From Musa acuminata AAA Group (lineage: Eukaryota > Streptophyta > Magnoliopsida > Zingiberales > Musaceae): DNA of 64,000 bases. The position numbers and the translations under genes were made by a program. The notes beneath the pieces were generated by a model. It saw nothing but the letters and a program-made list of their open reading frames with translations, made no database searches and was not told the origin of the DNA. Positions 1 to 13,604 of the stretch are shown here, one piece after another (positions within the stretch are counted from its first letter, which is position 1; each line of letters begins with the position of its first letter). The stretch lies in assembly GCF_036884655.1 (NCBI RefSeq), contig NC_088339.1, forward strand, positions 31,023,001 through 31,087,000. Direction: 5' to 3'.

Positions 1-335
1 TTTTTGTGCATGTACAGCGTTTACTGCTGAGGCATGTATTCCCTGGTGTTGTTTTAAGTTGGAAACACCCGTTGGGAATTCTACTGTCTTATTTTGGCCA
101 TGGTTCTTACACTTCATTTGATTTTGATTTAGTTTGCCTGCGTCCTCTGAAATATGCAGCAATACCTCAGCGGTTGTCGTTTGGAAGGCGTGGTTGCTGC
201 CAGGTATGATGTTCTCTTTGGAGAATCAAACTTTTCACAGTTGATGCCATCAGGAAAAGAGAAAAATTACAATAACATATTCGATTTCACCGTCTTTTCT
301 TTGATTGGATTACACTATCTAGTTTCATCTAACTG
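1..335. other. Unassigned left edge
   Basis: The first 335 bases contain two short overlapping open frames on the plus strand (6-209 and 154-345). Neither resembles a protein family I recognise. The stretch could be the 3' end of a gene that starts outside the window, or non-coding DNA. A GGTATGATG at 203 looks like a splice donor, but no partner exon can be supported. Confidence 0.3.
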
Positions 336-573
336 CATCAGTTGACTTTTGTAAATCATGACACTAAAGATTTTGTATACATGTATTATGGCATAAAAAT
401 ATATGAAAGTACTTCAAAGCAACATGTACTAATACTGTTCCGACCTTTTGTCTACATCAGTTGACTTTTGTAAATCATGACACTAAAGATTTTGTATACA
501 TGTATTATGGCATAAAAATATATGAAAGTACTTCAAAGCAACATGTACTAATACTGTTTCGACCTTTTGTCTA
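336..573. repeat. 119-bp tandem duplication
   Basis: Two head-to-tail copies, 336-454 and 455-573, each begin CATCAGTTGACTTTTG and end GACCTTTTGTCTA. I see a single difference between them (GTTCCGACC against GTTTCGACC). Such close identity means the duplication is recent. The unit is AT-rich and shows no coding frame. Confidence 0.9.
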
Positions 574-3500
574 CATAACCAAATTCAGGAGTATGTCGGA
601 TGTAGATCCGTAGTCGATTAGCATCTCGATCCATAGTCACCTACCGTCTTTAATTCTTGACATGCTACTACACTTAAAACAGGTTCCAGTGACCATTCTG
701 TTTTTGTAACGTCAAGACTCTAGAAGCTATATCGATGCAGCAAGGTTAAATGACTTCACTCACTCGCGTTAACTTATCGTTATTAAAGTCTCGACCAAGT
801 AGTGACATGAAGTAAGACATCTTTTGTGTGGACATCCTATAGTTTGTTCAGCAGCAAGATAAAACAATCTAAATGAATGATAATTTTTATTTTTTTTAAA
901 TGATGCAAAAAAATGCAAAAAAAATTCTAATGAGACAAAGATCCCGAAAGGATAAGTTTTGATTTTTCAAAAGAAAAATCATATGCAACGCATCGTGAGA
1001 TTAACTCCATAAGGTCCAACGGATCGAACAAATAACAAGGAATCATCACATGATCTTACAACAAGTGTTACGTCAGCGAACGTATCGTGAGATTAAGTGG
1101 GGGAACAACCCAAAGTAACATCAAAAGAATACACAGTTATAATCAATGTAGAGATCAAACTCAACGGAGGAATAAAAACTTAAGTAGATCTTGATGAAGT
1201 GCCCAAGTCGAATTAAGGAAGTCGACGTAGAAGACGATACATGGAGTGGATGTACGAAACTTCTCTTAGACATAAGTAAAAAACATAAACTCTTGTAAAG
1301 ATAAGAGTGAGATCATATCGTTCCATGGGTCCCTCGTTATGATGGAGCGAACTCATCTAGCATTACACCAAAATCTCTACGAGCTTCAAGGCACATGTAT
1401 CTTATTTAAGCGAAGCATTTAATAGAGAGACTATGACAACTCAACTTATGAAAGTAAAGTTGTAGTCAGAAGACCTTGACATGAGGTAAGATAACACAAT
1501 GACGGATACTCTTGAAGAGTATGTTACAATGTTTGTCATTCAAGTCACTATGAAGGAAACAATATACTACGAAGATTATGCTAAAGGCAAAGACCCAGGA
1601 TTCAAACAATAACATACTAATTTCAACAAAATCGATGAACTTTGAAAAATGTTAGGTAATGAATTATCCTATAGTTGTATTTCGTTTGCGTATGACCCAA
1701 GAGGAGTGGACAAATGTTGATTAAAAAGAAACGAACATAATAAGAGATAGCGAAGGCCCTACAACATATTTGTAAAGGCTACATATGGAGAGATCATAAT
1801 TCAAATTCATCCCACAAATATCAAAATGCAATAGAGATATCACCAGAAGGCGACATAGTGCAACGAATAATGATAGAACAGTTCAAGACAATGCAACACA
1901 CACGAGAGAACTCTCCAAAGAGACTTGATCATATGATGATATGATCGGGAGCTATTGGGAGCTATGTACCACCAAGGAGGAATTTAAGGAATGAATGTTA
2001 TAATACTATAGAGGCGGATTTTTTTACGCGCATCAAATTTTACATCAAACAAAAGCCTTAGTCATTAACATATAGGTGTTATGTACCACCAAGAAGGAAT
2101 TCCAAATCAAATTTTATATCAAATAAAAACCTTAGTCATCGACATATAGGGGCTATGTATCACCAAGGAGGAATTTCAAGTACAAGTACTAACGAGTCAC
2201 ATAAGAGAAACTTTATCATATAGATATATGATTTGAGCAACTGGAGAGTTGACAACTCCAAAACTCATATTCACTTGAGAGATCCCAATAAGTTGGATGA
2301 CAAGGCCAAGTAAAGGATCATTACTACCAAAGGCGCAAAGGAAAACAAAATCGATGCAAGCCCTACAATATGATGATAAATGTTATGCATGAGAGTTATA
2401 ATTTGTCTTTCTATTAACCGAGAGAAACTGTTCAGGAAACATAGAGGTGTTGAAGCAAATGGTTAAAAGGGCCAAAGAAACAATGATAAGTCTAGAGAGA
2501 CTTAACTACCCAAAACAAAAAGTTGATTAAAATAAAGTCGAACTTAAAGGAGTGTCGTAGTGCCACAGAGACATCTAGAAATCACAAATAAAAGGACACA
2601 AACATAAAGTGATAAATAATAAGGCCATAAGCATGACAGTACCATAGAACCATAAAGACCAGACTTCTATAAAGTCATTGATCCCTCACTCTCATAGAGG
2701 AAGAGTGCGTAACCATGAAAAGAGTCAAGGATATAAATACAACAAAAACAAACTCTAAATACCAAGACAAAATTGAAGGATAAAGGCCAACGAACTTTGT
2801 AAGGTTGGTTTGATGAGCTTCTCATCAAAATAGTTGAAAATATAAAATTTCAAGTCGACGCAACATGATAGTACTCGACCAAAGAATAAAATAGGCAATA
2901 CGTGATATTATACTCTTTATACTCAAATAAATACGCTACAAAAATAATAAAGAGGACAATACAATCTCAAATGCGACTAAAACTATCAAACTTGCTCCAA
3001 GTCTGGGCAAAATTTCTCTTATTGAAAATACTTCTTATATTCCAAAAGTTAAATAAAAATAAGAACATGAATCATAATAACTAACTCAACGTAACGAGTA
3101 CAAACACTACGAGTATTTTGAAAATATAATCAAAGATCCAATGAATACTGATAACCAACTTAATGTATTAAGTACAATCCTCGAGGAGAAAGCAAAATTA
3201 AATAACTTATATCTTCTCAACTCTTAAGACAATAAGTAAAATCAAATACCCTAATTCTATTATTTAACCAATAAAGGAGTTTTATAAATATTAAAAGACC
3301 CTTTAAAAAACTTAATAAAAGAAAATAATTATCAAATCCTCACCAGTAATAATCAATTCTATTGATAGTAGATTGTGCTAATCTCTTAATTGACAAGAAA
3401 AATCTTTTTTTTTCATCTTAGGGATTTATAATAACCAATAAAGATCGATAAAATATCACAAATAAATTTATAAATAAGATATTTGATGTAATGTTTATGT

Positions 3501-4440
3501 ATATCAATATTTTTCGATTTTGTTCATTCTTTGTATAACATGCAAAGAGCTTACAATAAACTTGATGACATCATTTTATTTACTTTTTGTAACCATTTTA
3601 ATCTTGTGAATACACAATACGTGCATTTATCACATAAAGGTAAAACTATCCAAAAACAAACCATTTAAGCATGTCATTTTAAAAATTTTCTAACTCTATA
3701 GAGTTGTATAAAATGTTAATCAACACAACTTGCAACAACTACCAAGATAGCACATGACTAAATGAATCTTTAGGATAGCATCTAAAACTAGTTCACTATC
3801 TTGTTTCATAATAATGTCAAGTGGACACTTATAAAGCTTTTAATCATAACAATCATCTTGGACCCTTTATCGTACAGTCATTCAAAATTTATAAAATTTA
3901 TGTTTATAATTTATATTATCTATTAAGTATTTGTTGAAATGACTATTTATGAAATAAGTTAAACACTTCTTCGAACCTATCTTCTCTTTTATATGTCCTT
4001 AAGAGATCATTATATGAAATGACTAACCCTTTTCGAATGAACACATGTCGCAATACAATACATATTAAACTAGTATATACAACTCATGAAATATCATACC
4101 AATTTCTATTGGTACTGCTCATATATGGCAATAAGTTGGTACTGCTCGTATAGGGCAATATGTCAGGACACAATGAACCTAAGTTAGAACAGTAAATAAT
4201 GATTTGACACTTATGACCAGACCAATATTTAAAACCTTACTTCTATTGGACTAAATTAGTATATACATGACAAAAGAGGCAACCATTTATTTACAAGCTA
4301 ATCATGCAAGGACCTAAAGAAGCAAAATTTTGAAAATATCAAAACCTAAATCACAATACCCGGTGATCAATGAACATAATTAATACAGCATATTATCTAA
4401 AGTAACTCACTTTGATCTCTTAGCAACAAAAGGGGGTATA
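574..4440. other. AT-rich decayed repeat tract, no gene
   Basis: Nearly 3.9 kb without a credible gene. Stop codons are dense in all frames, and the longest open frame (2902-3084) is low-complexity. The style, with long purine-rich runs and short repeated phrases, fits a very old transposable element, but no conserved protein motif, LTR pair or primer-binding site can be recognised. It includes the local repeats at 1961-2180 and a small direct repeat of about 25 bp at 4109-4160 (TTGGTACTGCTCRTATA). Confidence 0.45.
1961..2180. repeat. Diverged local direct repeat (three copies)
   Basis: The phrase GCTATGTACCACCAAGGAGG recurs with changes near 1961, 2078 and 2152. Copies one and two are followed by a shared block (CAAATTTTAYATCAAAYAAA, then CCTTAGTCAT and ACATATAGG). 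Spacing is uneven (about 117 and 74 bases) because the first copy carries extra sequence. This is a remnant of a tandemly repeated module inside the decayed tract; its function is unknown. Confidence 0.7.
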
Positions 4441-4833
4441 AATTTACATAACAGCATGTAAAAGTGGATGCCAACATGAATACCAACATCATCAAAGAAT
4501 ATGCAAAACTGCAGAACTCAAGTGAAAATGCTAGTTTACCGTTTCCTTCCCATTGCGCTTCTCTTTTCTCCATCGGTCAGCATCCAAACAACGCCCTGAG
4601 TACCGGACAAGGCTTCATATCACAGAGAAACGTGCAATGTTATACATATCTTCCAATAGAGCCAGCAGAAACAATTGGAATCGTAATTCAACATGTCTAA
4701 GAAAGGCAGGTCACGATATTCTATCTTCTATCATCAAAGACTTATTACATCGGCCGAATAAAAACAGATTCACAAAAAGCATCTTAAAACCCTAACCCTA
4801 TTTTTTTTTAACGATCCACAAGTCGCAGAGTCT
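4441..4833. other. 3' flank of histone H2B gene
   Basis: This stretch lies downstream of the minus-strand H2B stop codon and probably holds its 3' UTR and polyadenylation region. Two overlapping short plus-strand frames (4464-4700, 4553-4795) look like chance. No other gene is visible. Confidence 0.5.
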
Positions 4834-5316
4834 CTAGGAGCTGGTGAATTTGGTGACGGCCTTGGTGCCCTCGGAGACGGCATGCTTGGCAAGTTCGCCA
4901 GGGAGGACGAGGCGCACGGAGGTCTGGATCTCGCGGGAGGTGATGGTGGGTTTCTTGTTGTAGCGGGCGAGACGAGAGGCCTCCTGGGCCAGCTTCTCGA
5001 AGATGTCGTTGATGAAGGAGTTCATGATGGACATGGCCTTGCTGGAGATCCCGATGTCCGGGTGCACCTGCTTCAGCACCTTGAAGATGTAGATCTTATA
5101 CGTCTCGCTCCCCTTCTTTGCCTTCTTCTTCTTCTTGTCTGTGCCGCCCGCGCCGACGCCCTCCTTCGACGGCAACCGCTTCCCTGCCTTGGGCTTCTTC
5201 TCAGCGGAGACAGGAGACTTCTCAGCACTCTTCTCCTCCTTGTCATCAGACGCCGGGGCCTTCTCTGCGGCGGCAGGCTTCTTCTCCGCGGGCTTCTTCC
5301 CGGCCTTGGGCGCCAT
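4834..5316 (-). CDS. Histone H2B
   Basis: Core histone that pairs with H2A in the nucleosome. The single intronless exon encodes 160 aa. The N-terminal tail (about residues 1-65) is rich in Lys, Ala and Pro with AEK/PA-type repeats, a plant H2B style and longer than animal tails. The histone fold follows, with the signature stretch [18 protein letters not shown], then [18 protein letters not shown] and the C-terminal helix. The end AVTKFTSS contains the Lys region monoubiquitinated in plant H2B; the more usual plant form is AVTKYTSS. The ATG at 5314-5316 begins [13 protein letters not shown], the standard H2B start. GC content is far higher than in the flanks, as expected for a replication-dependent histone gene. 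Identification is certain; the specific paralogue cannot be named. Confidence 0.97.
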   Translation of the reverse strand: MAPKAGKKPAEKKPAAAEKAPASDDKEEKSAEKSPVSAEKKPKAGKRLPSKEGVGAGGTDKKKKKAKKGSETYKIYIFKVLKQVHPDIGISSKAMSIMNSFINDIFEKLAQEASRLARYNKKPTITSREIQTSVRLVLPGELAKHAVSEGTKAVTKFTSS

Positions 5317-5379
5317 GAGAGATGAAGAGAATTCCTCGAGGGATTCGATCGTCGAAGGCGAGAAACATCGGTTCGGTTA

Positions 5380-5437
5380 TGCTATTTATGGAGAACGAGG
5401 CTAGTTCCGATTGGACGACATTTCGAGTCCACGGATC
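5380..5437 (-). promoter_or_regulatory. H2B core promoter elements
   Basis: On the minus strand upstream of the H2B ATG there is a TATA-like CATAAATAGC at 5381-5390 (about 65 nt before the ATG), a CCAAT box (CCAATCGG) at 5407-5414 and GATCCGTG at 5430-5437. The last is one mismatch from the plant histone octamer GATCCGCG. Order and spacing fit a compact histone promoter. The assignment is by motif only. Confidence 0.6.
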
Positions 5438-6996
5438 GATGCGTTGGACGCGTCTCCGCCGTTGCTTACCTTTTCGGTATCGACGTGGCAATCGACGCAA
5501 GGTATGCGGCACAAAATACTGTGGTACCAACCGAAGGACACCCACCGCGTACCTGCCTCGTGATCGGAGACGGGTGGGACCAGATGATTTAAGTGACTTC
5601 AGACACCGAGATTTAGGTATATAAATTGGAATTAGAAAAACTATATAATATAAGTATAATAAATTAAAGTATATAAATATAATAAATTAGATAAACATCC
5701 AATAATTGGTAATGCCCTAAGATCATTTTAAGATAATTGGTAATTCACATGATATCAAAATGATTTTTTTCTCCAAAAATCGTTTAGAGGAGTTGGTTGG
5801 TTGGAGCTTCATTATTACCAAATTATCCTTATTGGAGTTTTGATATCTCAAATCTATTCATTTAATCACCTCAATGATAGTTCGAATCTCTTAGTCATCT
5901 TTCCTTTTAGTGTAGCTTGATTTGATGATTAAAATTATAGTGAACTTGGTTTGATCTCGTTCTATATATATAATAATTTTTTTCTTTAATTTAAGTTTAG
6001 GATTATAATAATATCACAAACTGATGAAAGAGTTAAAAGTATCTTTACAGCATAACGGAGGGGATTCATTATTAATAATCATGCAACCCAAACTCAAATC
6101 TGATGAGCCTCTCTCCATGTGGCAGCACATTCGGGTTACAGTGAGCTCAGATTCCGACTCAGACTCACAAGCAAGATAATGACATGACCTCACCGTCTCC
6201 ATCAAAGCTTCTAATGCCAAAACATGGACATGAACCTAACCTGAGTCTCAAGCAAAGAAGTCGTTGGACACACGTCAATCGTAATAAAGTCTCGATTATG
6301 ACTCGAACGGTCAATTTTATTATTATTATTATTATTTTATTATTAAAAAAAATAAAATATAAACCGTTATAAATATATCTTTTAAAAAATATATAAAAAT
6401 AAAATTTATGAAATTAACTATTCAAATCGTAATCGAAGCCGTTGATTTCGAAACCGATGATTCTGATTTTTCAAACTTAGGAATTGAAATTAAATGGTCG
6501 ATTCAAATTCAGATCGAAGCCAAAGAACTATTAAATCGATTTGATTTTGATTTCAGTACGATATGATTTAGTTAGTATTTTTTGAGAGATTTTTTTTTAT
6601 TTTTTTTAAAACGTCCCACATTTATTTATTTTTCTTCTATATTTTAAATATTTTAAAAATTAAAAAAATAATATTTTAAATTTTATGAAATATTTTTTCC
6701 CATCTTATTATGAAACGGTTAATAAGATAAATCAGTATTTTTTACATTATGTTATAGTATCTTAAAAACATCAAAAAATACTATAAATCTTGTAAGAATA
6801 TTATATTTATAATATTTTTATACTACATTAGAGTTATGGTGCTTAATAATATAATATTAAAATATTGTATAAAAACTAAAAAAATTATATACATCAGAAT
6901 TATTCAATATGATCCAAATACTGTGTATAATATTGTGTATTGTCCGGGATGGAAGTTTTTCATGTAGAAGAGAGTTAGATTTAATTATCAAAAATG

Positions 6997-7043
<47 letters not shown>

Positions 7044-7400
7044 AGTAAAGAAAAGAGAAACGTCAAGTAATTTCTTTTTTGCGTGCCCATAAATCTCGAA
7101 GCGATAAATAAGGCATAAAGATAGCCTAAACATAAAGTTCCAAGCAATAAATAAGGTGCGATAGAAGCTCGTCCTAAGAACAGTAAATGAGGTATATGTA
7201 ACTTCGTAACGCTACCTGTGAGAGAGGAGAGCAGAGACGAAGTCGAAGCAAAGAACAAAAGTACGAGTCGGGTGTCCGCCGAACCAACGCCTCAATCCTC
7301 CCTCCGTCAAATTCTTTGTGCGGTGGTCTCCTTTGTCGTGGAGTGATCCAATAACGATAGTTAAGAGAGAGAGAGAGAGGCATAAGGAAGTAGAGGGGGG
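5438..7400. other. AT-rich spacer between H2B and protease genes
   Basis: About 1.9 kb that is very AT-rich, with no supported gene. It serves as the divergent promoter region for H2B (minus) and the aspartic protease (plus). The last 190 bases before 7401 become GC-richer and carry a GAGAGAGAGAGA run near 7365-7379, which looks like protease 5' UTR. Open frames on the minus strand at 6857-7826 run through simple repeat and the antisense of protease exon 1, and are not credible. Confidence 0.5.
6999..7040. repeat. (AT)n microsatellite
   Basis: About 21 uninterrupted AT units in the spacer upstream of the protease gene. Confidence 0.95.
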
Positions 7401-10400
7401 ATGTCGGTGATTCCCCTCCTGCTCCTGGCCGGGGCGGTGACCGCGCTCCACCTCGCCGGGGCCGGAGCGGGTTTCCCGGCGAAGCTGATTCTGGAGAGGG
7501 CAGTGCCAGTGAGAGGGGCCCCATTGGAGCATCTCCGAGTCCGTGACGGCGCTCGCCATGGCCGGCTCCTCCTGGGCTCCTCTTCTTTGCCGGCCGCTGG
7601 AGTGGTGGATTTCCCCGTTGACGGTTCTGCGAATCCGGCGATCGCCGGGTACCCTTTTTGTATTTCTTCTTTGTTTACGGAGATCGTTATCCATTTCCTT
7701 TTTCTTCTGTATCAGACATATCTTCTCCGTCTCGTCTTCTTTAAGGGATCTTTGATTCTTGGGTTTGAAATTGCTTCCAAGCGAATCCACTCGATCGGAA
7801 CTCGTGTGTTGCGGTTGCTTTAGCATTTATTGGTGTGTGTTTTCTTCCTATTTCTTAGTTTTTCGTTTCTCTTTTCCTCCCTTTCTTTTGACAGGAATTG
7901 GTTGTTCCAATGCATATTTATTGTGAGTGTTCTTTTTCTGATATTGTAAATATGCAGAGGAACGATTTTTGTGGCCTAAATAACCAATTGGTGTTTATTC
8001 TGTTAACTATGATGTTGAACCGCAGGCTCTACTTTAGTCGAGTTAAATTGGGCAACCCTGCGAAGGAATTCTACGTTCAGATTGACACTGGGAGCGACAT
8101 CTTATGGGTAACCTGCAGTTCCTGCGCCGGATGCCCAACTTCAAGTGGGCTTAATGTAAGGCCTGCTGTTCCTCAGTCTCCTCAAGATGATATTTTTTTT
8201 AGATGATTTTCGACAATTTTGTTGGTTTTATTTGATAATGAACTTAGAAGATTTAAGTTTGATGGTACCATATCATTTCGGAGCTTCACAACGGAAAATT
8301 ATTGCCGATTTGGTCATTTCCTTCTTTGCAGATCCAACTGGAGTTCTTTGATCCTGATAAGTCATCCACATCTACGACCATAACCTGTTCTGATGATCGG
8401 TGCTCCTATGCCCTCCAAAGTGGACAGGCATTATGCTCCAGCTCTGATTTTTCGAGCTCGCTATGTGGTTACTCTTTCCAGTACGGTGATGGGAGCGGCA
8501 CTTCTGGGTATTATGTATCTGATATGATGCACTTCGACACAGTTTTGGAGAATGAGCAATTTTTAAATTCTTCAGCCACAATTGTTTTTGGGTAAACTGC
8601 TTACAGTAATTCCTAGCCGACATATGCTCAAAAAAAAATTTATTGCCTAAAGTCTTAAGTGAGATTTAAAAAATCGTTCGAATTATCACTTGTATGCATT
8701 TTTTGGTGCCTCAAATAATCAGTGAAGTACGAAGGAAAAATTAATTTAGCTTTCTTTGTCCAATAAATTTTGAATCAGGAACTAATATGCCAAACAAGAA
8801 GATGACATTCAAATGACAAATTCATGGAGTATACATCTTCTTGTTACTTAAGTTTTGATATCATAAACATGTGATTCTAGGAAACCAATATAGTACCAAG
8901 CAATGGCAAAACTCACTTCTGGACACTGTAAGCCTTGCTATCTTGCTCATAATGATGCAAAAGATTTCTGTGCATTAAGTTACTTGCCTACTGTAATTTC
9001 ATTCTAAAAGTTATTTAAGCATCACCCATAGGTAACAAACCAACAAGTGCGTACATCTTTCTTTCTTTATTTTTTCATTTATAATTAATTCAACCCCTAG
9101 CTGATATTGTGAAATGTGATTGCCTGAGTTTCTCATAAGTTTGATTACAACAGATGTAGCAACTCGCAGTCTGGAGATTTGACCAAGTCAGATAGGGCAG
9201 TTGATGGAATTTTTGGTTTTGGACAGAACGACTTGTCTGTCATTTCGCAGCTCTCCTCTGCTGGGAATTTTCCTAAGGTTTTTTCTCATTGCTTGAAAGG
9301 ATCAGACAATGGTGGAGGCATATTGGTTCTCGGAGAGATTGTAGAACCGGGTATTGTCTATACCCCACTTGTTCAATCACAGTAAGTGTTCTTCAATAGA
9401 ACATTTTGGGGATTGCAAAATTCTGCTCATTCATGTGCTAAAATCTAGACTAAGAATTGTAGGATTTCTCATTTTGCTAATGTTAATTGGTTTACATGCA
9501 TATAGCTATAATTCTTTCATTATATTTGAATTTCTTCTAGATAATATTAGTTTTAATGCTATTTGACTATCGGTCCTTATTTACTTCTCATTATAGTGGC
9601 CATAACTTTAATTGTTTTCTTGGAAATTTAATTAAATTTTGGACATTTTATTAAAAGTCTAACATCTGAGTGACATAAGCAACCTGATGCAGGTTCTAGT
9701 GTGATAATTCCATTTATGGAATGTTTAATCTGTTGGTTTCTTGGAGTGCATCCAGTTGGGTGATACTTGGTTAACATAAGCCTGCTGCATATATCCATTT
9801 CAAATGTCTGGTTTCTTTGACATATGAAATGCACTGTCCCCTGATTTAATTATTGGAAGTCTTAAAGAACTTCGTATCAGTAAATTTCAGCGATTGGGTT
9901 GCAATGATGAATATTTATGATGAAGAACTTCACCAAAGATTTGAGACGTGTATATGTTGAAGTTATCATAGTAGTGACCTACTGATGGTCATTTATGTGC
10001 AAAGAGCAGTCTGGGCTAGATGCTTAGAGTTTCGTTTGGAGCTGGATTCAAGACTTGACTATCAAATGCACCTTTGTATAGTTTGTGAAACATTTGAAAA
10101 TAACTGCAATGAGGTTCTTGCTTCAGAATGTAGTAGAACCTTCAGTAGGTCATCTACATGCAAAGAGGTGGATCATGAACCAGATAGCTTAGCTCTTCAA
10201 AATCCATTCTGAGCCTGTGTATTTTAATTATCAAAATACACATTTTTGTAGTCTGGTCATCTTCTTAAGGTCAGATTTGGGATTGATTTGTCAATATTGT
10301 ATTTTTTCGAGACAATTTGTCAATGACAAGTTTAATATGGCAATCATGTTTTCTTTGTTCTTTTCATTTGTGCAACCATTCTTAGAACATATGGACTACA

Positions 10401-13400
10401 GATGTTAAAGGATAGATATTAAGAATTAGATTCTTACCTTCTTAATTTTTCTAGAAAATTTAAGTTTATCGAGGAGGCACTTTCACTTTGCAGCTAAATC
10501 TGCATGAGGAAAATCTGGAATGAGCTTGAAATAAACTTTCAGGGATTTTGCAGAACTCCTGATAGATTTTATGCATTTTTTACGTAGAGAAACACATTAA
10601 TCTGATCTCAGAATTCACACATTGGTCTATTAATTCTTTAAGTTGGTTGTTTCTTGAATGCTTCCCCCTCTTTTTTCTTTTGCTTTTGGAGACTCTTGTT
10701 CTAATTATAAGTTTCTGCAGATTGTAATTGTCTTTCTTTATATTTTAGGCCTCACTACAACTTAAATCTAGAGAGCCTTGCTGTCAATGGGCGGGAACTA
10801 GCTATTGACTCCTCACTATTTGCAACATCAAATACACAGGGCACCATTGTTGATTCAGGGACCACACTTGCTTACCTTGCGGAAAAAGCATATATTCCTT
10901 TTGTTAATGCAGTATGTTAAATTGTCACTCTTTGAGCTTAAGTATGACTTATTATGAACAATATGTTTTATATACTTTTTTTTATGCCCTTGTAGATACT
11001 TGCATCTCTTCCATCTTCGGTACATTCCTTTGCTCTTAGAGACAACGTGTGTTTTGTTACATCTGACAGGTTCTTCCAATTACTATACTATCATTTGAGA
11101 ATAATTACTTCCTGAAATATGGTACCTTTGAGGTGATCACCATCTAATACATCTCTTATCCTATACAGTGTTGATGAATCATTTCCTTCTGTCACATTGA
11201 AGTTTATGGGTGGTGCGTCCATGTTGATAAAGCCTGAGGACTATCTTTTACAGCAGGGGTCTATTGTAAGTTACTCCATGTTGCTAAGTACTTCCATGAG
11301 AGCAGCAATAGGCATTTGTACATATGCTGACATACAGTAGCTACCTCATTGATGTATTTGACCATCGTCATAAAAGGCTTGCTGGAATAAGGGCCTAATT
11401 ACTAGTGGAAAGATTTTGCTATGTACAGTCATGGACCATATTAAAAGTCAACAATAATACTTAAATAACAATTTTAACAGTATGTTATGCCTATTAAAGT
11501 TTTTTCTTGTATGTGACGTTATTAAGAAGATATCTTAACTGATGACTTTGAGAAAAGGATGCTAGTTGATTAATGTAATACTATTTTGTTCACATATTAT
11601 ATTGTTATACAATAACAATAACAACAGAAGGAAAAAAAGGCAAGGAGGAGCAGCATATGTCTGTGTAATCAGCCTACCGAGACTACCATGCTGTCCTTTT
11701 GTATCCTGTATACAACCATCTGGGCATGGTTGTATGTCACATCTGCAGCCATACCGTACAATGTTATTATTGTATAGGCCTTGCCAAGGAGTAGATGTGG
11801 CCCCATTGTATATGGCTACAGATACAACCGCATGAATGGCATTACAGAGCATTCTATCTAAAGGGAACATATTGTTTGACCTCGTGCAGGATAATTCTAT
11901 CATATGGTGTATTGGCTGGCAAAACAACAAGGGCTCAGGAATAACGATACTAGGGGGTACTTTGACTTCACTTTTTCATCAGATTTTATTTTAGTGGATT
12001 ATTGGTTTCATGAACTGACATTTTATTCTTTGGACTCCACTATTTAGTTTGACTGTTTCTAGGTAAAGTGATAGGTTATTCCTCGGTCCATTTTTTAACC
12101 AATAGTTACTGACTAGTGGCAATATCAAGAATACGTTGCTGACAAAATTGAAAAATTGTAGATGTGTTTTTCGATGCCATTGAAATATTGAAAAACACCT
12201 GCTGACAAGATGTTTTTTTTCTGTGTTTTTCTCGGTCCTCAGTCCAATGCAGGTGTTTTTCACTTTTATAACGTAAAATTAGAAATAATGGCACATGATA
12301 TATCAGTTAAGATCATTTTGGACCAATAGAACAATTACAAACATTAGCATCTCACTCTTTATAGATATGTAAAATTTATAGTTAAGCATCATGTTGCGCA
12401 TTACAAAAATGACATAGTACCAGCTTCATTGAATTAAGTTGGTGTAGAACTTTGCAGAGTTTATGTGGTTATGAGCAGGCAGGACAGAACAAGGTTGGCT
12501 AAAAGGCAAAGATTTTTTGGTTTGAGCACAGAACCATCCACATTTGGTTGATATGCCATGTAGGTAGAGGTTGATCTTGCGGAATGCACTTTGAAACACT
12601 GATCAAAGAATCCAGAAAGGTGATGAAAGAAACAATTAAAGCTGAAGCAGTGAAACGACTGAGTTGTTTGCTCTTCACGGGGCTATACAAGTCTCCTTGA
12701 TCTGGGGATGTCTCTGCTATTAGCAGACCTATGTAAACCTTGGAGAAGTTTCTTTATATCCTCACATAAAAAAATATTTAGTATGAGCTTCTTTAGACCA
12801 TCAGGCTGTCAATTACTGAAAATATCTTTTATGAATCAATTATTCACCTAATAATTAATGTAAAACAAAACATGGTCAAGGTCCTTCAAATTAGCAAAAC
12901 AAACCATGATAGTATCAAACTTTGAAAATTGAAAAATCAGATTATCAAAATATTGGCTTAGAGTTTCATACATTTTATGTAGTCTGCTGTGAATCTTTAT
13001 GGAATGCTATATTTGTGTTGTGTATCTTTTGTTGGTTCACCAGGCTCCCAAGAAATACAAATTTGTGATATTAACTTCCTGATCCATGGCAACGTTTGCT
13101 GAAAGTGCCATGAATCCAAGGATAGAAATGATTTACATAATCTTTTAACCTGTTTGCTGAACAATGTCGTTTTTGATAGAAATGATTTCTCATACAAGCT
13201 TAAATATGATTCCTACCTTTTTGGACTGCTATAGAGTACACTCACAATTTACAGCTAACAAAAAATATTCTCTCCTTTCCAGACCTTGTTCTCAAGGATA
13301 AGATATTTGTTTATGATTTAGCTAATCAACGCATTGGTTGGATGAATTATGACTGTAAGTCTCATCATCAACAATTCCCTGTTTTCTTTTATCTTCATAC

Positions 13401-13604
13401 TCGAAGGAACACTAATGTTGTTTCTATATTGTTTTTCATGCAGGCTCTCAATCTGTCAATGTTAGTACAGCTTCTGGTAAGAACGAATACCTAACCGCGG
13501 GGCAGCTGGATGTTAGTGGATCTTCAGACTCTGTATTCTCCAAGCTGCTATCAAGCAACAATTTATTGATCCTAATTTATATCTTTATTATTGCTAGTTT
13601 ATAG
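7401..13604 (+). CDS. A1-family aspartic protease, GPI-anchor type
   Basis: Pepsin-like aspartic endopeptidase of the plant atypical class (At A36/A39-like), expected at the cell surface. Ten exons: 7401-7648, 8026-8155, 8332-8591, 9154-9381, 10749-10911, 10996-11069, 11169-11265, 11890-11956, 13283-13354 and 13444-13604. All introns are GT-AG, and the join is 1500 nt, 499 aa, without a stop. Residues 1-24 are a signal peptide. The N-lobe has [18 protein letters not shown] followed by catalytic D103 in DTGSD, the WVTCSSC cysteine cluster and the flap segment [15 protein letters not shown]. The C-lobe has catalytic D324 in VDSGTT. The chain ends in a Ser/Gly/Asn linker and a hydrophobic tail ([13 protein letters not shown]), the pattern of a GPI signal. 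The ATG is the first in the GC-rich leader and gives the signal peptide. Introns 4 (1.37 kb) and 8 (1.33 kb) hold no gene. Confidence 0.93.
12190..12261. repeat. Short inverted repeat in protease intron 8
   Basis: A perfect 13-bp inverted repeat: GAAAAACACCTGC at 12190-12202 and GCAGGTGTTTTTC at 12249-12261, with a 46-base loop. It lies in a T-rich intron and is probably incidental. Confidence 0.6.

Noticed and set aside
4602..4622. A stretch resembling miR166 (CCGGACAAGGCTTCATATCA)
   Set aside because: The first 16 bases differ from miR166 at two sites and the 3' part does not match. No complementary star sequence lies within 150 bases on either side, so there is no hairpin.
5883..5895. AGTTCGAATCTC, like the T-arm of a tRNA
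   Set aside because: No D-arm, anticodon stem or acceptor pairing could be built around it. No tRNA gene was found elsewhere in the window.
7174..7826. Long minus-strand frames opposite protease exon 1
   Set aside because: They are antisense shadows of a GC-rich exon and its leader, with low-complexity protein and no domain.
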